DNA of 64,000 nucleotides, from NCBI GenBank assembly GCA_019925105.1, contig JAHGAU010000029.1, positions 682,001 to 746,000 of the forward strand. The letters are read 5' to 3'. The DNA comes from Niebla homalea. Its lineage: Eukaryota; Ascomycota; Lecanoromycetes; Lecanorales; Ramalinaceae. The translations under genes and the position numbers were made by a program. Positions 1 through 11,700 of the stretch are shown piece after piece. Every line of letters begins with the position of its first letter. Positions within the stretch are counted from its first letter, which is position 1. The notes beneath the pieces are model-generated. The model saw only the letters and a list, made by a program, of their open reading frames with translations. It ran no database searches and was not told the DNA's origin.

Positions 1-173
1 AGGTTAGGGGTGTTTTCGATATTCGTCTGACGACCACCACGACTGATTCTCCCGCGCCTACTAAGCGCGCTCTGATGCGCTGTAGCACACCAGGTAAAGT
101 GAGTTATCTGACGGGGCTACCATTGAGGCGGCTCGATAGTGTATTGCTGCCTGTAAGCATCTGGCGCATATTA
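1..173. other. Intergenic / TAF1 downstream sequence
   Basis: Short stretch beyond the TAF1 stop codon. It probably holds the TAF1 3' UTR (TAF1 is on the minus strand). I see no open frame, RNA gene or repeat that I can support. Confidence 0.5.
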
Positions 174-3100
174 TCACACAGCAGGGGCGCCGGTAGTAAA
201 GGCTGAAGTACTGAAACCCTCTTCCGGCTTCATTGTGCCGTTAAGCATTGGGCAGAGCCTAGTAGAGGGGTCAATTGAGGTACCAACAATCCACCTGAAG
301 TAGAGTATTCGAGGCGGCAACCAAAAGACAATCCTAAGCCTACACAGATGATGCTAGGACAAGCTTGGTGCATCAATGCAGAGGGGGGCAGTGCAGACTT
401 ACTTCTTGTTGGTCTTGATGTGACCCACTTGTCCACAATTAGCACATTTGCGCTGTGTCCCAGCCGACTTGGTTGGAGGGCCGTTGGGCGACGAGGGGGA
501 GCCTTCAAACTCAGCTGCCCCATCAGTGTGGACACCTTTTTGCTTATCTCGAGCGATGCGACGGTCTTTGTTCCGCTCCAGACGAGCTAGCTCTTTCTTG
601 AGCCTGGAAGATGGTCAGTCATGACTCTATCACAAGGGATATGCTTCGCCCTACCTTTGCTGTTTGCGCTTATTCTCCTCGTCATCATCCCCAGGTATGA
701 TATCCAGCACGCTGCGTAGTTGTCAGTATCGAGCTACTCAACAGCTTTCTCTATCTCGGGCGGCCTTACTCCTCATTTGCAGCTGCCTGGGCTCTTCTTC
801 GCCTCAGGTATTGACGGATAACCCTTGGGTTCCGCACCATTTCCTTTACGGTCTCTTCGTTGCCGTAACGGTCACGGATAACTCGCGTAATTTCCAGTAT
901 CTTGCCAGTCTGGCTATTAGTGCTCCACTTTGTAGACTGGCTGGCAGTCTCGTCATCTCGATGGCGTCTTGTTCCCCCAGGCTTTCCTTCAGAACGTGGA
1001 GTGCCATTTCCAGCGAACACATCAGATGCCTCACCGAGGTCGTTATCCTCCATCTCGGAGTCAGATTGCTCCAGGGTGGACGAGAGACTTTGTTTCTGCG
1101 CGTCCCAGATCCGTCGAATTGACTCCTCATAGGCCTGCTGCTGGCGAGCCACATTATAGCTATGGCCGCCAGAGTCCTTCATTTTCTTATTGTCAATTCG
1201 CTCGGCAATGCTCTCTCCAATTGCCCGGAAGCCTCCTTTCATTGAAGTCTTGATGAAGCTTAAAGCCTCCCCACGGCCAGAAGGGTCTCCCTCTCCGTGC
1301 AATTGCAGCATTGCCTTGCCTTGAGCGGCGTTGAGGAAGTTACGGGATGTGAACCAAGGCGCAAGCTGTTGTTCTATATTCTCGTCCTCTTTGGCATCTT
1401 CACTCTCGGATGCATCATCGTCGTCTTTGCTGAAACCTGCATCTTGCAAGTGCTGCTGACCCACCTGCATGGATTCCAGTAGGCATACATCCTCAGGCTT
1501 GACCATTGTCCGGACAGAAGCCTCATCGGGGATGGACTCGCCAGCCCTCATTTTCCATTCTTTGTGATCCTTGTCAAACTGCATAAATTCTTTCATCTTT
1601 TGGCGATTCTGCATGTCAGTGGTATCGATGAAATGCTTCGTAACCTCAGACACACTGATCCTGTGGCTCTTGGTCCGGCGAGCGATTCGGTATGATATCA
1701 TCCTAAGTCTGTTCTTGGAAGCAGTAGTAACTTTCCGAGAGTGCGGTCCTGGCACATCGACAATGGGGAGTTCCTGGCCCACTGTGTGCAGGTGGTCCAC
1801 GCCGCGCAAATACCACGATGATCCGTTGATGCCAGTGGCACTTCTGATCACGAGGAAATCAGATTTTTTCGCCTCCTGTCTGAATATTGGCGCCCTATAC
1901 ATTGCATTGTGAATAGCAGGTGTGACTTGCCCCGGGTCGGCGTGCCCGAAGATGGAAAAGGGGCTTTTATCTTGTGTTAATAAGACATTGAGCTCTCCAA
2001 TATCCATCTTAGGTCGAGAATTATCGTCTTCGGATTTTTTGCGATAATGATTCACCAATTTACTTGCCATGCCCAGACTGGAGAGCATTGTCGGATGCTC
2101 CTCGGAGTATTCTAGCAACAACGCGTTTGAATTGTCTCCTAACGACAAGTCTTTGGTCTGAGTGAACAAGGCGTGCGGATCCCTCCCTTTTATTGTTTTT
2201 TTCCTAACGAACTGAGGTTTCAGGAATGAAATCTGCTCGTGCCGATTAACTTTCAGTGGTGGACGATGGAAGGACCGAGCTTCTTGCTTTTCTAAGCGCG
2301 TTTTGTACTGCACCAATCAGTTATAGTCCTGGCCACCATAACGTTGGGGCTTACGAAAGGCCATTGCAAACGTAGCGCAGGCAAGCTGTGCTCAACATGC
2401 AAGTGCCCTAGCATATTCCGGATCTTGTGCTGATGGTTCTCTTTGAGAAGGTCATAAGCCTCATCATTGGAGATGTTATACCTGCGGATTAGATCTTTGC
2501 TGCGCTTCTCCGTACGAGGCAAAGATGGTTTGATAGACTGATACTCATCCACGAGCAAATGGGAGTCATTGAGATCTAGTCGTATCCTACTCGCTAACTC
2601 TGCCGTTGCCCGCTCGGGATCCTGTAACGAAGGAAGAGTCCAAAACTTGCGCTGGAGGACATCACTGGCATGGTGGTCTACGCACCTTCTCTGACACCGC
2701 TTTTGAATATGTGCAATGTTCAAGAAACAGACGAGAGGCTTACTTTGACAGGGCGCTCCTCGAGCTCTCCTTCCAGATCATTAATGCGTGACGGGAAAGT
2801 GATGTCTCCACTCGCAGTCACAGAACTCGTCTGCGGGTTGGATGCTTCATCAGTATCCGAAGGGTCCGCAGGTCCCCAATCCTCACACAGGATCTGCAGA
2901 TCATGCAGTGAGAGCCCTTGAATGTCAATCTCCGCATTCAAGCCTAGATCTACTTCATCATCGCTGTTCTTCTCCGTTGGGCTCGATGGGCGTATTGCCA
3001 CGATCCCCACATCATCTATCTCCTCCCAGGTACGTTTTTCAGATCCGCTCAGCAGCCTGAAGGCCTTTTCTTGATCTTGGTCTATCTCGAGGTGTAACTT

Positions 3101-3790
3101 CGTTGGGTTGAATGGCTTTGGAGGCTTAGGTCTTTGCCTCAGTGTGTACTTGGCTTTCTTCGGGGGGAGCAAGTCCATGAACTTTGGGGTAGCATTTTTT
3201 TCGAACTTGGGCCAAAGCGCAGCCAGCAATTCTTCATGGTTAGCCGGCGGTTCTGGAAGGAGATCTGGGCCGGTCAATCCAGCCCCAGAAAGAGCGAACA
3301 GTTCCTGTTGCAATTGTTGCTCTTTGGAGAGATGACGATCCTGTGGACTGAGAATCTGGGTTCTTGACCTTTCCCGAACGTTAGGAACATCAATACCCGA
3401 TAGTAGAGCATCACCATATGGAGCCTCGACCGTCTGAGACATCAAAATGTCTGCATTTGGAGGTGTTGGGCTCGCCTCTACAAAGAGATCGTCGAACGCA
3501 GTGTCGGGATTTGGATCCTTGAGTCGCGTATTGACGGATTGGCTCACGCCGATGTCCGGCTCATTTCCATCTTGTGGTACAGACCGCACTCTCACCTCAG
3601 CGGCATGTCCACCATCGTCCTCAGCCAAATCGTCATCGTCTAAGTCCTCGTAATCTACTGCATCGTCGGCCTTCTCGCCAGGCTCAAGGTCACGGCTGAA
3701 GTCAATGGTGGATTGTGGGTTAAGCGCTTGCTGTATCAATATTTCATCGAGGGCATCCTGTGAAGGGTTGGGGTTTGTTGCATGCGGCAT
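174..3790 (-). CDS. TAF1: Transcription initiation factor TFIID subunit 1 (TAF1)
   Basis: Largest TFIID subunit, a nuclear scaffold that binds TBP and core promoters for RNA polymerase II initiation. I read six exons: 3790-2744, 2690-2355, 2307-770, 711-655, 603-403 and 258-174; all five introns are GT-AG and the phases join to a 1087-aa frame, close to the usual fungal length. The N-terminus is acidic (DDDDLAEDDGG), as expected for the TBP-binding TAND region. Exons 2-3 carry the conserved central TAF1 block (DUF3591), including the joined stretch WPFYKTRLEKQEARSFHRP. The C-terminus has a basic coiled stretch and a zinc knuckle (CANCGQVGH...C). There is no bromodomain, as in other fungal TAF1 proteins. 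Start: first Met of the long exon, divergent from TGS1. Family call is firm; the exon 1/2 junction is the least certain. Confidence 0.9.
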
Positions 3791-4087
3791 TGCCGCTCAA
3801 CTACCCTAAGAGTACGGCAGTGAGCTCCACCTTTCCATGTACTGGCTTAGTCGAGGTGGAAATCTTGATGAACATGGTAACAAGAATGTTGAAGTGACGC
3901 AGTGTCAAGCTGGTGTTACCGTAATATAGTCAAACGCTAGAACTAGTGGTGAAATTTAAGACCCTAGCTAGGATCTTGTCCAGTACTGCTTCCAGCGTCG
4001 ACAATACGGTCTGAAGGGCATCAAACGCCTCTGACAGGTCAAGTCCGACCGATGGATTATATTCAGATGAATCTGACATAGCATTGC
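3791..4087. promoter_or_regulatory. Shared upstream region of TAF1 and TGS1
   Basis: About 300 bp between the divergent TAF1 and TGS1 start codons, so it should contain both promoters. No motif stands out by eye. A small minus-strand open frame crosses into it, but it overlaps TGS1 exon 1 and has no recognisable features. Confidence 0.4.
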
Positions 4088-5048
4088 ATGCCGATAATGG
4101 GACGCGGGCGACAATCCCCCAAAGTTGCGGCTTTGAAAACACTACCTGAAGGCTGTCAACATTATGGGCATGTGAACCAGGTCCCGTGGGATATACAAAA
4201 GTACCTTTATGGAGCCTATTACCTCAGACCATGATGGTTAGCTCATGCTCACCGTTCCAGGTACTTCCACCAGCGCTACAGCCTCTTTTCCAAATATGAC
4301 GAAGGTATCTGGATGACCGATGCTGCGTGGTTTGGAGTTACGCCAGAACCCGTCTCGAGGTCAGTCAGATCTTAGTAGACTGGCCCCCGCTGACATAGCG
4401 AAAGCAAGATTGCAGATCATGTAGCGACTGTCGCACCGCAGGAATGCCACTTCTTACTGGATTGCTTTTCAGGCGTTGGAGGAAATGCTATCGCCTTTGC
4501 AATGACGGGTAGGTGGACAAAGGTTCACGCCATTGAGAAAGACGCAGCAGCATTGCAATGCGCCAAACACAATGCCGAAATCTATGGGGTTGAAGACTTG
4601 ATTTCGTGGCATTTGGGCGATTGTTTTGAGGTGCTCAAATCCGAGCTGCACGAGCTGCGGCAGAATTGCACTCTATTTGCTAGCCCTCCGTGGGGAGGTG
4701 ATGGTACAACCCAATGAAGCCTTCCCTTTACTAACTTCTATTAGGTCCTGGTTACCGATCAGATCAAATCTTTGACCTCTTGACCATGCAACCCTACAAT
4801 CTACCCTATCTCATGAGCGCCTGTACCGCTATGACAAACGACATCATCTTATACCTCCCGCGTAGCTCAGACCTGCGCCAACTAGCACAATCTTGCGGGG
4901 GGCGTAGAAGTCTGACGATCATACATTACTGCATGGAAGGAGCCAGCAAGGTAAGGAGTTGACGCTTTCTCATTCGGTCTTGATTAATTCAGCGTAGGCT
5001 CTTTGCGCTTATTTTGGTTCATGTCATAGGGGTACGACTTGGCAATAG
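4088..5048 (+). CDS. TGS1: Trimethylguanosine synthase (RNA cap hypermethylase)
   Basis: S-adenosylmethionine-dependent enzyme that turns the m7G cap of snRNAs and snoRNAs into the 2,2,7-trimethylguanosine cap, in the nucleus/nucleolus. I read five exons: 4088-4200, 4261-4359, 4405-4697, 4745-4950 and 4998-5048, giving 253 aa, which fits short fungal TGS1 proteins. Diagnostic pieces are WDIQKYFHQRYSLFSKYDEG, the substrate-side motif WMTDAAWFGVTPEP, the SAM-binding DCFSGVGGNAIAFA and the catalytic SPPWGGPGY, which is made only when the 4698-4744 intron is removed. The start is the first ATG after an in-frame stop at 4079. The last intron uses the TAG at 4995-4997, which restores the usual ASKALCAYFG ending. 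Confidence 0.88.
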
Positions 5049-5296
5049 GTCCTTCGTGACATACCAGCAGCATTTTCAGCATTTCTCGTTCGTACATTAC
5101 GGTTCTCGTCAAACAATGTATCTACCTAACGTGTAAACTCGATTCGAAAGAAAAGAGTATGAGGCTGGGGTTCGAGATTATCTAGAGTAGTGAAAACTTA
5201 ATTAAGGCGTAGCATACCTTTAATCTGAATCGAAATTGTTAGAGCCGTTTCTTTTGATGTAAACATATTTTCAAATAAGAAATCGATCACTGCATC
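5049..5296. other. Intergenic TGS1 to tRNA
   Basis: AT-rich spacer that probably contains the TGS1 3' UTR. No gene or repeat is seen. Confidence 0.4.
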
Positions 5297-5433
5297 GGGC
5301 GTGTAACTCAGCGGTAAGCTTCCTATTCCTTGTGCTAAACTATTCGTTTTCTGAGACCTTTCCAGGTTAGAGTGTGGGATTGCAGCTTTCGCGTATTATC
5401 CCAAGGTCGTTGGTTCGAGTCCGGCCACGCCCT
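5297..5433 (+). tRNA. tRNA-Cys (anticodon GCA) with two insertions
   Basis: Full cloverleaf can be folded by hand. The acceptor stem is GGGCGTG/CACGCCC (5297-5303 with 5426-5432, discriminator T5433). The D-stem is ACTC/GAGT, the anticodon stem TGGGA/TCCCA, and the T-stem GTTGG/CCGGC with loop TTCGAGT. After U33 the anticodon is GCA (5382-5384). A 12-nt intron (5386-5397) sits after position 37, the canonical nuclear tRNA intron site. A second 52-nt insertion (5314-5365) lies inside the D-loop, begins GTAAGC, ends CCAG and contains CTAAAC, so it looks like a spliceosomal intron. Removing both leaves a 73-nt tRNA with D-loop AGCGGTTA. Pol III A-box and B-box sequences are both still readable. 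The D-loop insertion is highly unusual and could also mark a pseudogene. Confidence 0.85.
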
Positions 5434-5436
5434 TCA

Positions 5437-5442
5437 TTTTTT
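5437..5442 (+). terminator. RNA polymerase III T-run terminator
   Basis: Six Ts start four bases after the tRNA-Cys discriminator base, the usual position and form of a Pol III terminator. Confidence 0.7.
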
Positions 5443-5457
5443 GCATTCCTAGTGTAT

Positions 5458-5484
5458 GAGCGTGCTGAGCGTGCTGAGCGTGCT
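5458..5484. repeat. 9-bp tandem repeat, 3 copies
   Basis: Three exact head-to-tail copies of GAGCGTGCT just downstream of the tRNA terminator. No function suggested. Confidence 0.85.
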
Positions 5485-5788
5485 GGCTCATAAGGGCAAC
5501 TGAGTGGTATTGATCATAGTTGTGGTAATACTATTAAGGGAGTTACTCGGGTCGTTTAACTTGCTTATTGATTATAAAAGGTAAAGTAGCTTGATATATA
5601 TCCATCAACACAACATCGCTAGAGGTTGCGTCGGTCATAATATGGCCACTAGATGGGGAATTTTCAAGAAGGAGTCTGATGACATGATGAATCATTCGCC
5701 GTGTCAGCCACGTAGCCGCCCCCATCTCTGTGCAACCGCTGCTCTCAACAGCATTCATCTCGATGTTTACAAACCCCAAGGCGAAGCC
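5485..5788. other. Downstream region of the PKS gene
   Basis: Spacer between the tRNA and the PKS stop codon. I searched the minus strand for a continuation of the PKS (thioesterase GxSxG or reductase motifs) and saw none; the open frame at 5543-5779 does not resemble a release domain. Probably PKS 3' UTR. Confidence 0.45.
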
Positions 5789-8700
5789 TCACGTGCTCGC
5801 GTCCGACGCAAACCCCGCAATGACTCGAATCGTCTGGGCCTCGGGCGCGGCGCCATCCGTCCAGTCTACGGCTGCGAAGCCCGCGCGCAGCATATCCTCC
5901 TTCCACCGATCCTGATGCGTGACGGCGTGCGTGCGTCCGTCGTCCATGACCCACCAGCCCTCGAACAGGCCGACGGCAACGTCAAGCCAAAACATGTTGC
6001 GCGTGATCTCCACGAGCGTGAGCACGCCGTCCGGGCGGAGCAGCCGGTGCAGCGACGTCAGCGACACCGTCAGGTCGTGCGTGGCGTGGATGCAGTTGGT
6101 GCTGATGGCGACGTGGAACGAGCCCACCCAGTCCGCCGGGGGTTCTTTCTCGATGTCGAGCGTCGCAAAGCTCATCTCCGGACAGTCCTGGAAGGTGCGC
6201 TTGGCGGCGGAGACGAGCGAGGATGAGAGGTCCGTGAAGACGTACTCAAAGGAAACTCCGAGCCTCCGGAGGTGGGGGACGATATATTTGGTCGTGCCGC
6301 CGGTGCCACCCCCAACCTCGAGGATGCGGAACCTGCCCGGGTGGCTGGGCTTGGCCATGGCTTTTTCGAGGAACTCGCCGAGCGCGATGGTGCCAGAGCG
6401 GACAAGGGGCCAGTTCTCGTAGAGGTCGTCCAGGCTTTTCTTGTTCTCCTTGTTGCCAAAGACGATTTGGAGGCCATCTTTATTACCGGTGAGGCACGAT
6501 GCCAGCTGAGAACCCACGGCCTGGACAACTTTGTGGACATTGGCGTGGTAGGGGAAATCGGGGATGATTTGCGTAAAAAGGGTGGAGGCTGGGGTCTGGT
6601 CGACGGGGGTAGGCGTGCGGGTGAAATGGCCAGCCTCATTGACACTGATGAGGCATGCGTCTTCGAGGACACTGTAATACTGGCGGACGACTTGTTTGTG
6701 CCGGTCTAGATGAGGGATCTCAGGAATGTTGTCGCCGGTTTTGAGGATGGAGAGGTCGCAGCCCAGATTGCCAAACGCCTCAATGACGTAGGTGAGCACC
6801 AGAGCCGCTTGACGAGGATAGCACTTTTCCCAGAACCCGACGGCTTGAGTTTCGACGGCGGCCCGCTCGTAGGCGTCCTTACAGCCTTCGAACACCTTTT
6901 GTGCATGCGGCAAAGACGGCCGGGATTCGTCTTGGAGAGTCGCAGCTGGGGTGCTTGGGGCAGTAGCAACGCCAGTAGTCTTTGCTTCAGCGGGAGTAGA
7001 AAGGCTGGCCTTGCGAGGGGCATCAGCTGCGACTCCTAAAGCTGAATCGATATGATTGCAAATTGCCTCAAGATTTGGGAGGAAGAGAAACGTGTTGAGG
7101 TCAATCTCGAGATCAAAGTTGGCCTGAATCTCGTTCAAGACTTCCGTCACCAATAGAGAGTCAATCCCAAGATCTTCAAGCGACATTTCATCGCGGAGCT
7201 CGTTGGTGGGAACGTCTGTTACATTGCTCAAAACCTCGTGAACTCTGGTCCTTCGGCTTGCTCCACTGGCTGGTCCAGGAGTGGTGCTACCCACGGTAGT
7301 CGCTGGTTTCGGAGGCTGAGGATGTAGCGCGGCTCCAGCAGGTGCTCGGGTGGGATTGGGGCTGGCGCCACCAGTATTCACGCTCCGAAGCGATTGCTGC
7401 AGGACTGACACGGAAGTTCGCGTAAAAACGAATCCCATGAATGCAATGACAACCCGCTGAGACTTTTTGTCGAAGATGTATACGTCGCTGACGGTGCGTT
7501 CATCCGTATCTTCGGTCATAAGCGAGTAAGCGATCCACTCGCCAGCGGTGATGTCAAAATCACCACTGGTGACCATACGGTGGATTTCCTGACAAAGATA
7601 GACGTCTTTTCCACTTGGGTGGGCGAAATAGTTGACGAGAACGCCAGCAAATTGCATCATGCCATCGATCGTTGGCGTATCGTAAAGGGCCTCATTGGGA
7701 GTGAGCTTACGATTCAATTCGGCGGCAACCTTGCCTGCGGCTTCGTGACCCTGGTATGAGTAGCTCTTAATCCCGTGGTACATCTGGTCGAAGTAAATCA
7801 GACGTTGAAGGGCTTGATAAATGTGTTTTCCTTGCATCTTCTCACCCCCGTCGGCTTGCATTATAGAGAGGCACCTTTTATACCCGATCAAAGCTCCCCA
7901 GCGCTGTACGGTCTCGGCCAGTACGGGATCATCCCGTCTATCAAGCCCGAATCTGCCAAGGGTGTGAACTTGACTTTCGCCATCTCCCGACTTTAATCTG
8001 CTGGTGAACTCAAAGTCCCAGTAGTCGACGCCCACAGTTCGACGCGTGAATTTGATATAAATGTTCCTCTTTGCATCGAGGCCAATAGGGGCGCCCTTCA
8101 TTTTCACAGAATCCATGTTGTTAACGTGAGTCTCGTAGCTTGCACCTGGGGTTAAGATCATTGAGGCTCGAGAAAGCAGCTCAACGTAAAGTGACGCAGG
8201 TGCAAGGGCTTGGTTGGACGCAATATGGCCCTTTAATAAGTACGTGTAGCGTTCGCTCTCGGGGTCAACCAGGAAATCTGCTTCCTTCTCGCTTGAATTT
8301 GTGTATCCAAGGAAGGAAATGAATTCGTGAGTAAGTTCTGGCGAGACTACAGGAGCCACTGCCTTGACAGGTTCCGGAGTGAGTTGATCATTGAAGGGGA
8401 GCCAGAGCTTGGTCTTCTCGAACTGGTACGGAGGAAGACTCTTGTACTCAAATTGAGAACGTTGACTCCGGTGGTAAGGCCAGAATTGGACTTGGGTTCC
8501 AGCCTTCCATAGTTCAACCACTGTTTCTGCAAGGGAGCTCGTTGCATTCGGTGTGTTTAGGAATGAAGGACAGTACAATTGTTGACCCTTGCCGTTGAGG
8601 CAGTTCTTGACAAGCGACATAACAGAAGACCCTTGACCCGCTTCTACCCAAATACAGGAGCGGAACTTTTGAGCAAGTCTCTGAGTGGCTGAGGAGAAAT

Positions 8701-11700
8701 AGACGGGCTTTCTCGCGTGTTCCGGCAATAACCAAACACCTGGCTCCGAATCGATATGCTCTTCGGTTGCGAATTCAATTGGGATCGTGGGTTTGTTCCA
8801 CTTGACGTTGTTCGCAAATCTTGCCAGACCTGGTAAGGTACGCTCACTGAATTGAGAATGGAAGCCGTGAGTCACATGCAGTCGCTTTGTCCGTAGATTT
8901 TTCTCGTTGGTGGCGAGCTTTTCGAAAGCAGTCACGGCCTCCGAGTCTCCCACAACGACATGATTTGTTGGGTGGTTATAGCAGGCGATTTCCAGCTGGT
9001 GTTTGGGGTTCTTCGCGTTCTGAATATCGATGAGACTGCTAACAGCGGCAAGCTCCGATTGAACAGAGACCATGGATCCCTTCTCCTCCCCCCAATTGCT
9101 GTCGATGAGCTCTGCGCGCCCAATCACAAGTTTGATGGCGTCATGGAGAGATAGAGATCCAGAAACACATAGTGCAGTGAGCTGACCAAAGCTGTGACCG
9201 AGAAGAGAGCTTACGCGCAGTCCAGAGTCAATCCATGCCTTGGCAGATGCGTATTGCGCGGCGAAGAGGGTGACTTGCAGAGTTGGTAAATCGCGAATAG
9301 TCTCACATCGATAGATGGCCGGGAACAGGCTACCAAGGCCAAGTGAGACCATTTCAAAATCGCACGCATCCAGATGACGGCGAAATAGGGTTGAATTCAC
9401 CACGGCTTCTTCAGAGAGACCAACGAAATCCTTCTCCTGACCACCGAAGACCACAACCACCGGGGATGGGTCTGAGATGGCGTTCTTTTGCGGGACTTCT
9501 GATCCGGCGATGATATCCCTTAGCTTCTTGTTAAGGTCATCTATGTCTGTGACGGTCTTCGCGACTGAGTATGTCAAAGTATGATTAGCTCGATCTGTCA
9601 AATTAAAGAGAATATCAGAGAGAAGGTGGACAGAGTTTCCCGAAAACAATCGCTGGGACTCTATGTACGACAAAAGATTCTTGCAAATTTCAGTTAGGCT
9701 CTGCTCGGATGCAGCTGATAAGAACAGAGGCTGTCGAGCTGTAATGGTTGGTCTTTGGCCAGGTGCTTGAGGAGACACTGGCACTGCCTCGCGCAGGAGG
9801 ACAGCAGCATTACTGCCAGCTGCACCATAGCTATTGATGCAAGCAAGACGTGAAGCCGCTTCCCAAGGCTGCAAGTATTTGGGGATGTCCATCATGTCGG
9901 GCTTCAGTGCAGGAATTTTGGGGTTCAGGCTCTCGTAGCCTGCTTGACCAAGAACTTTTTTATGTTGCATCATGAGAATGGTCTTGATCAGGCCTGCCAC
10001 ACCAGCCGATGCCTCTGTATGACCAATGTTGCCTTTAACGGAGCCGAAGTAGAGCTCATCTTTGCGGTGAGGGTCTCCAAATCCATCGCGAATACTTTGG
10101 CATTCAATCGGGTCACCAATTTGAGTTCCTGAAGACGTTCATTAGTGACCGAGTGATGCGTTGGGAAAACCCGGATCTCACCGGTGCCGTGAGCCTCGAC
10201 GTAGGTCACACTAGAAGATGAAGTATTGGCCATGCTGAGCACCTTGTTGAAGAGCGTTGTCTGTGACGACGCACATGGAACGGTGATGTGTGCATCATTA
10301 TAATTCTGATTGACAGCGGAACCCACGATGACTCCAAGAATATTGTCGCCCTCTTCAACGGCCTTGGAAAGGGACTTAAGGACCACGGCAGCTACGCCTT
10401 CTCCACGGCAGTAGCCATCGGCCGATGCATCAAATGGCTTGCAGCCGCCTGATGGACTCAGGAATCCGGCCGCTGCCAGATTTTGGTAATCGTAGGGGCT
10501 AGTAAAGATATTGGTACCACCTGCAACGGCACGGGAACATGCTCCAGATTGAATCGCTCGGCAAGCGGTATCAACAGCAACCAAAGATGAAGAACATGCC
10601 GTGTCAATCGACATAGCTGGACCTGTAAATCCAAATTGATGAGATATCCGGCCGCTGAAGAAAGCCCGAGAAGTGCCCAACATGGAGTAGGCATTGGGCG
10701 GGTGACAAGCAACATTGTCATAGTAGTTGTTGGCAACAGCACCAATGTAACAACCATAGTCGTTTGGCGCGTTTCGTCCAGCAGGACCCCAATGTCCGGC
10801 AGATTCCAATGCTTCATAAACCACCTCTAATAAGACTCTCTTCTCCGGGTCCCACGAAACGGCCTCACGAGAAGACTTCTTGAAGAAGCGATGATCGAAG
10901 CTATCGGGATCGTCGATAAAGTTGCCCCAAAATTTGGTACCAGCACGGTCCGATAGACGTTGGGTGTTGAGGTTCAAGCGAGCTAACGGTGGCTCGCGGG
11001 CCATGCAGCTTCCCGAGGCCAGGAGGTCCCAGAATTTGTTAACATCGTTCGCGCCGGGGAAGCGGCAAGCCGCGCCGGTCACCGCCACCGAGTTAGGCGG
11101 GTATCTAGTAATAAACTCCGTCTCGACGCCCTCCGTATCATTCATACCGTTGAGTCCATGAGCACTATGAATGCCATTCACGCCATTGACATTGCTATCT
11201 GCATGAGCAGGATCAGTTCCATTGGTGTTGTTGAGTCCATTACCATTATTGCCGTTGATGCCGTTTGTAGTGCCTTTAGGTCGGAGGAGACTTATTGGTA
11301 CAACTCCATTCTCGAAGGCGAGAGGAACGATCGTCAGGTGGTCGGGGCCAAAGGCGTTGAGGGATTCACGGACTGTCGTGTACCAGTCTGCCGTACAGAT
11401 CAGAATGGTCTCAATGGCGACACCTGTGACTGATTCATTGGTTGCAATGACTTCTCCGGTGGCGTTGGATCGGAGCGGGGCTTTGAGCTCGGAAGACGGT
11501 GGGTACTGGATACTAGAGCTTGGAGATTGTGCAAATTGTTTCAGGGTTTGCGCCGCGACAGCGTGGTCAGTCAAAGAGTGAAAACGACCCTTGGTACTGA
11601 CTGGCTTGACTCGAAGTCCGGCCTCTCGGAACGCTCCAATTAATTGCAGCACAGTTCCTGCATTGGCTGTGACAGTGACACAGGTGTTGTCCGTGATACA

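Noticed and set aside
3930..4142. 70-codon minus-strand frame between TAF1 and TGS1
   Set aside because: Overlaps TGS1 exon 1 on the other strand and the shared promoter; no features.
5382..5384. Reading the tRNA anticodon as TGC (Ala)
   Set aside because: With five paired bases in TGGGA/TCCCA, U33 is T5381, so the anticodon must be GCA (Cys).
5543..5779. Possible continuation of the PKS as a thioesterase
   Set aside because: No GxSxG, Asp or His motif and no homologous look; AT-rich spacer follows up to the tRNA.
5591..7039. Plus-strand open frames of 100-210 codons across the PKS 3' half
   Set aside because: They are antisense to the GC-rich methyltransferase/ACP part of the PKS, and have no motifs; the minus-strand frame has clear domain matches.
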